Below, piece by piece: positions 5,716 through 6,445 of a stretch of 6,445 nucleotides of DNA; the first letter of the stretch is position 1; every line of letters begins with the position of its first letter. The stretch lies in NCBI GenBank assembly GCA_030745285.1, contig JASLOV010000037.1:1-6445 (forward strand), given 5' to 3'. Source of the DNA: Dehalococcoidia bacterium. Its GTDB lineage: Bacteria > Chloroflexota > Dehalococcoidia > UBA2979. The notes beneath the pieces are model-generated. The model searched no databases. It saw nothing but the letters and a program-made list of their open reading frames with translations, and had not been told where the DNA came from. The position numbers and the translations under genes are program-made.

Positions 5716-5721
5716 AAGGGA
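5716..5721 (+). promoter_or_regulatory. Ribosome binding site of cysE
   Basis: AAGGGA lies 6 bases before the ATG at 5728, a moderate Shine-Dalgarno match that supports this start. It is one of only two clear ribosome sites in the window. Confidence 0.6.
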
Positions 5722-5727
5722 CTCAAG

Positions 5728-6445
5728 ATGGGCTTGCTCTCCGCCATCGACGAGGACATCAAGGCCGCACAACGACGTGACCCGGCGGCGCGAGGCGCCG
5801 TCGAAGTGCTGCTCACCTACCCCGGCGTCCACGCGCTGCTCATTCACCGTCTCGCCCACCTGCTGTGGCGAGCGGACGTGCCACTGCTGCCACGCTTGAT
5901 CTCCAACCTCTCGCGACTGCTCACCGGCATCGAGATCCACCCCGGCGCACGGATCGGCCGCGGCCTCTTCATCGACCACGGCATGGGCGTCGTGATCGGC
6001 GAGACCACCGTGATCGGGCCGGACTGCCACCTCTTCCAGGGCGTCACCCTCGGCGGCACCTCCACCCGGCGCGAGAAGCGCCACCCGACCCTCGAGGCCA
6101 ATGTCGTCGTCGGCGCCGGCGCAAAGATCGTCGGCGCCGTCACCATCGGCGAGAACTCCCGGATCGGCGCCGGCTCCGTCGTCGTCTCCAACGTGCCGCC
6201 GAACGCCACCGTCGTCGGCGTGCCCGGCCACGTCATCGCCTACACCGACCAGAGCAACGAGACGATCGAGCGCCTGCCTGATCCGGAGTGGGACCGCATC
6301 GACAGCATCGAGCAGCGTCTCACGCAGCTCGAACAGCGCACCGCGAAGGGCTCGCAGAGCTCGCAGACCACCCCGGGCGGCCCGACCGATGTCGCCGGCC
6401 CCGGCACAGACGACCTCGCCACCGGCGCATCGACCGAGCGGGAGG
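5728..6445 (+). CDS. cysE: Serine O-acetyltransferase, short form (open at right edge)
   Basis: CysE transfers acetyl from acetyl-CoA to serine, giving O-acetylserine for cysteine synthase, in the cytoplasm. The 239 residues seen fit the short Bacillus-type enzyme, which lacks the long N-terminal helical domain of E. coli CysE. A helical N-terminus (MGLLSAIDEDIKAAQRRDPA, then about 21-65) is followed by the left-handed beta-helix of hexapeptide repeats: GIEIHPGARIGRGLFIDHG (67-85; Glu69 and His84 at the catalytic Asp143/His158 positions of E. coli), GVVIGETTVIG (87-97), VTLGGTSTRREKRHPTLE (106-123; His119 at the His193 position), VVVGAGAKIVG (126-136) and SRIGAGSVVVSNVPPNATVVGVPG (144-167). 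Residues 186-204 look coiled-coil forming. After 206 a Gly/Ser/Thr/Pro-rich tail continues to the edge with no stop. ATG 5728 has AAGGGA 6 bases upstream. B. subtilis has ispD-ispF-gltX-cysE-cysS in this order; here gltX is missing. Confidence 0.93.
   Translation, partial: MGLLSAIDEDIKAAQRRDPAARGAVEVLLTYPGVHALLIHRLAHLLWRADVPLLPRLISNLSRLLTGIEIHPGARIGRGLFIDHGMGVVIGETTVIGPDCHLFQGVTLGGTSTRREKRHPTLEANVVVGAGAKIVGAVTIGENSRIGAGSVVVSNVPPNATVVGVPGHVIAYTDQSNETIERLPDPEWDRIDSIEQRLTQLEQRTAKGSQSSQTTPGGPTDVAGPGTDDLATGASTERE

Larger units (their letters stand above)
5589..5780 (+). other. Possible leaderless leader ORF (63 codons) overlapping the cysE start
   Basis: A reading frame starts at ATG 5589, 6 bases after a -10-like TACGAT, and runs 63 codons to a stop inside cysE in a different frame. 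It encodes MTEASVHSGRAGACVCHRG and continues with low-complexity Arg/Gly-rich residues. Two Cys codons, TGC 5628-5630 and TGT 5634-5636, lie 4-12 bases before a strong hairpin beginning at 5641. The later part is compositionally like an out-of-frame shadow, so only the first 20 or so codons may matter. If translated, it could act as a cysteine-sensing leader for cysE. There is no direct proof that it is translated. Confidence 0.3.

Noticed and set aside
5589..5727. T-box riboswitch upstream of cysE, as in B. subtilis
   Set aside because: No AGGGTGGNACCGCG-like box is present; the leader contains no TGG before the cysE start and no specifier-loop architecture I can recognise.
1..6445. Mobile elements, CRISPR arrays, tRNA or rRNA genes
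   Set aside because: I found no regularly spaced repeats, transposase or integrase motifs, tRNA-like cloverleaf or rRNA sequence on either strand by eye.

Overview
This window reads as an ordinary chromosomal segment of a high-GC bacterium. GC-rich third codon positions and uniform base composition run through every gene, and I see no transposase, phage gene, CRISPR array, tRNA or rRNA. The MEP isoprenoid genes ispD-ispF, a short Bacillus-type serine acetyltransferase, a TIGR03960-type radical SAM protein and a CaiB-type CoA-transferase together suggest a Gram-positive or Chloroflexota-like lineage. Chloroflexota (for example a Dehalococcoidia relative) is my best guess, inferred from gene content only and held with low confidence.

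Layout. Bases 1-347 (minus) hold the N-terminal part of a family III CoA-transferase that runs off the left edge. Divergent from it is an alpha/beta hydrolase (465-1247, plus) whose last 35 codons, including the probable catalytic His, lie in another frame (to 1339). This is a one-base frameshift. It converges after 26 bases on a complete TIGR03960-like radical SAM protein (1366-3300, minus). Upstream of that gene, on the same strand, are a small PH-like hypothetical protein (3413-3844) and a YbjQ/UPF0145 protein (3875-4189). These last two look like a two-gene operon. Divergent from ybjQ are ispD (4294-5028) and ispF (5028-5507), overlapping by one base. After a structured 220-base leader comes cysE (5728 to the right edge, open).

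How the genes work together. ispD and ispF encode the third and fifth steps of the methylerythritol phosphate pathway to IPP/DMAPP. cysE makes O-acetylserine for cysteine synthesis. The order ispD-ispF-(gltX)-cysE-cysS is known from Bacillus subtilis; here gltX is absent between ispF and cysE. The radical SAM, YbjQ and PH-like proteins have no defined pathway.

What deserves attention. Several starts lack a Shine-Dalgarno sequence but have a TAnnnT hexamer 6-9 bases upstream, which suggests leaderless transcripts. One such start opens a small reading frame with two close Cys codons just before hairpins in the cysE leader, a possible cysteine-responsive attenuator. IspF has an apparent Arg/Glu swap in its conserved GRGEG motif. 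No clearly new multi-gene system is visible.
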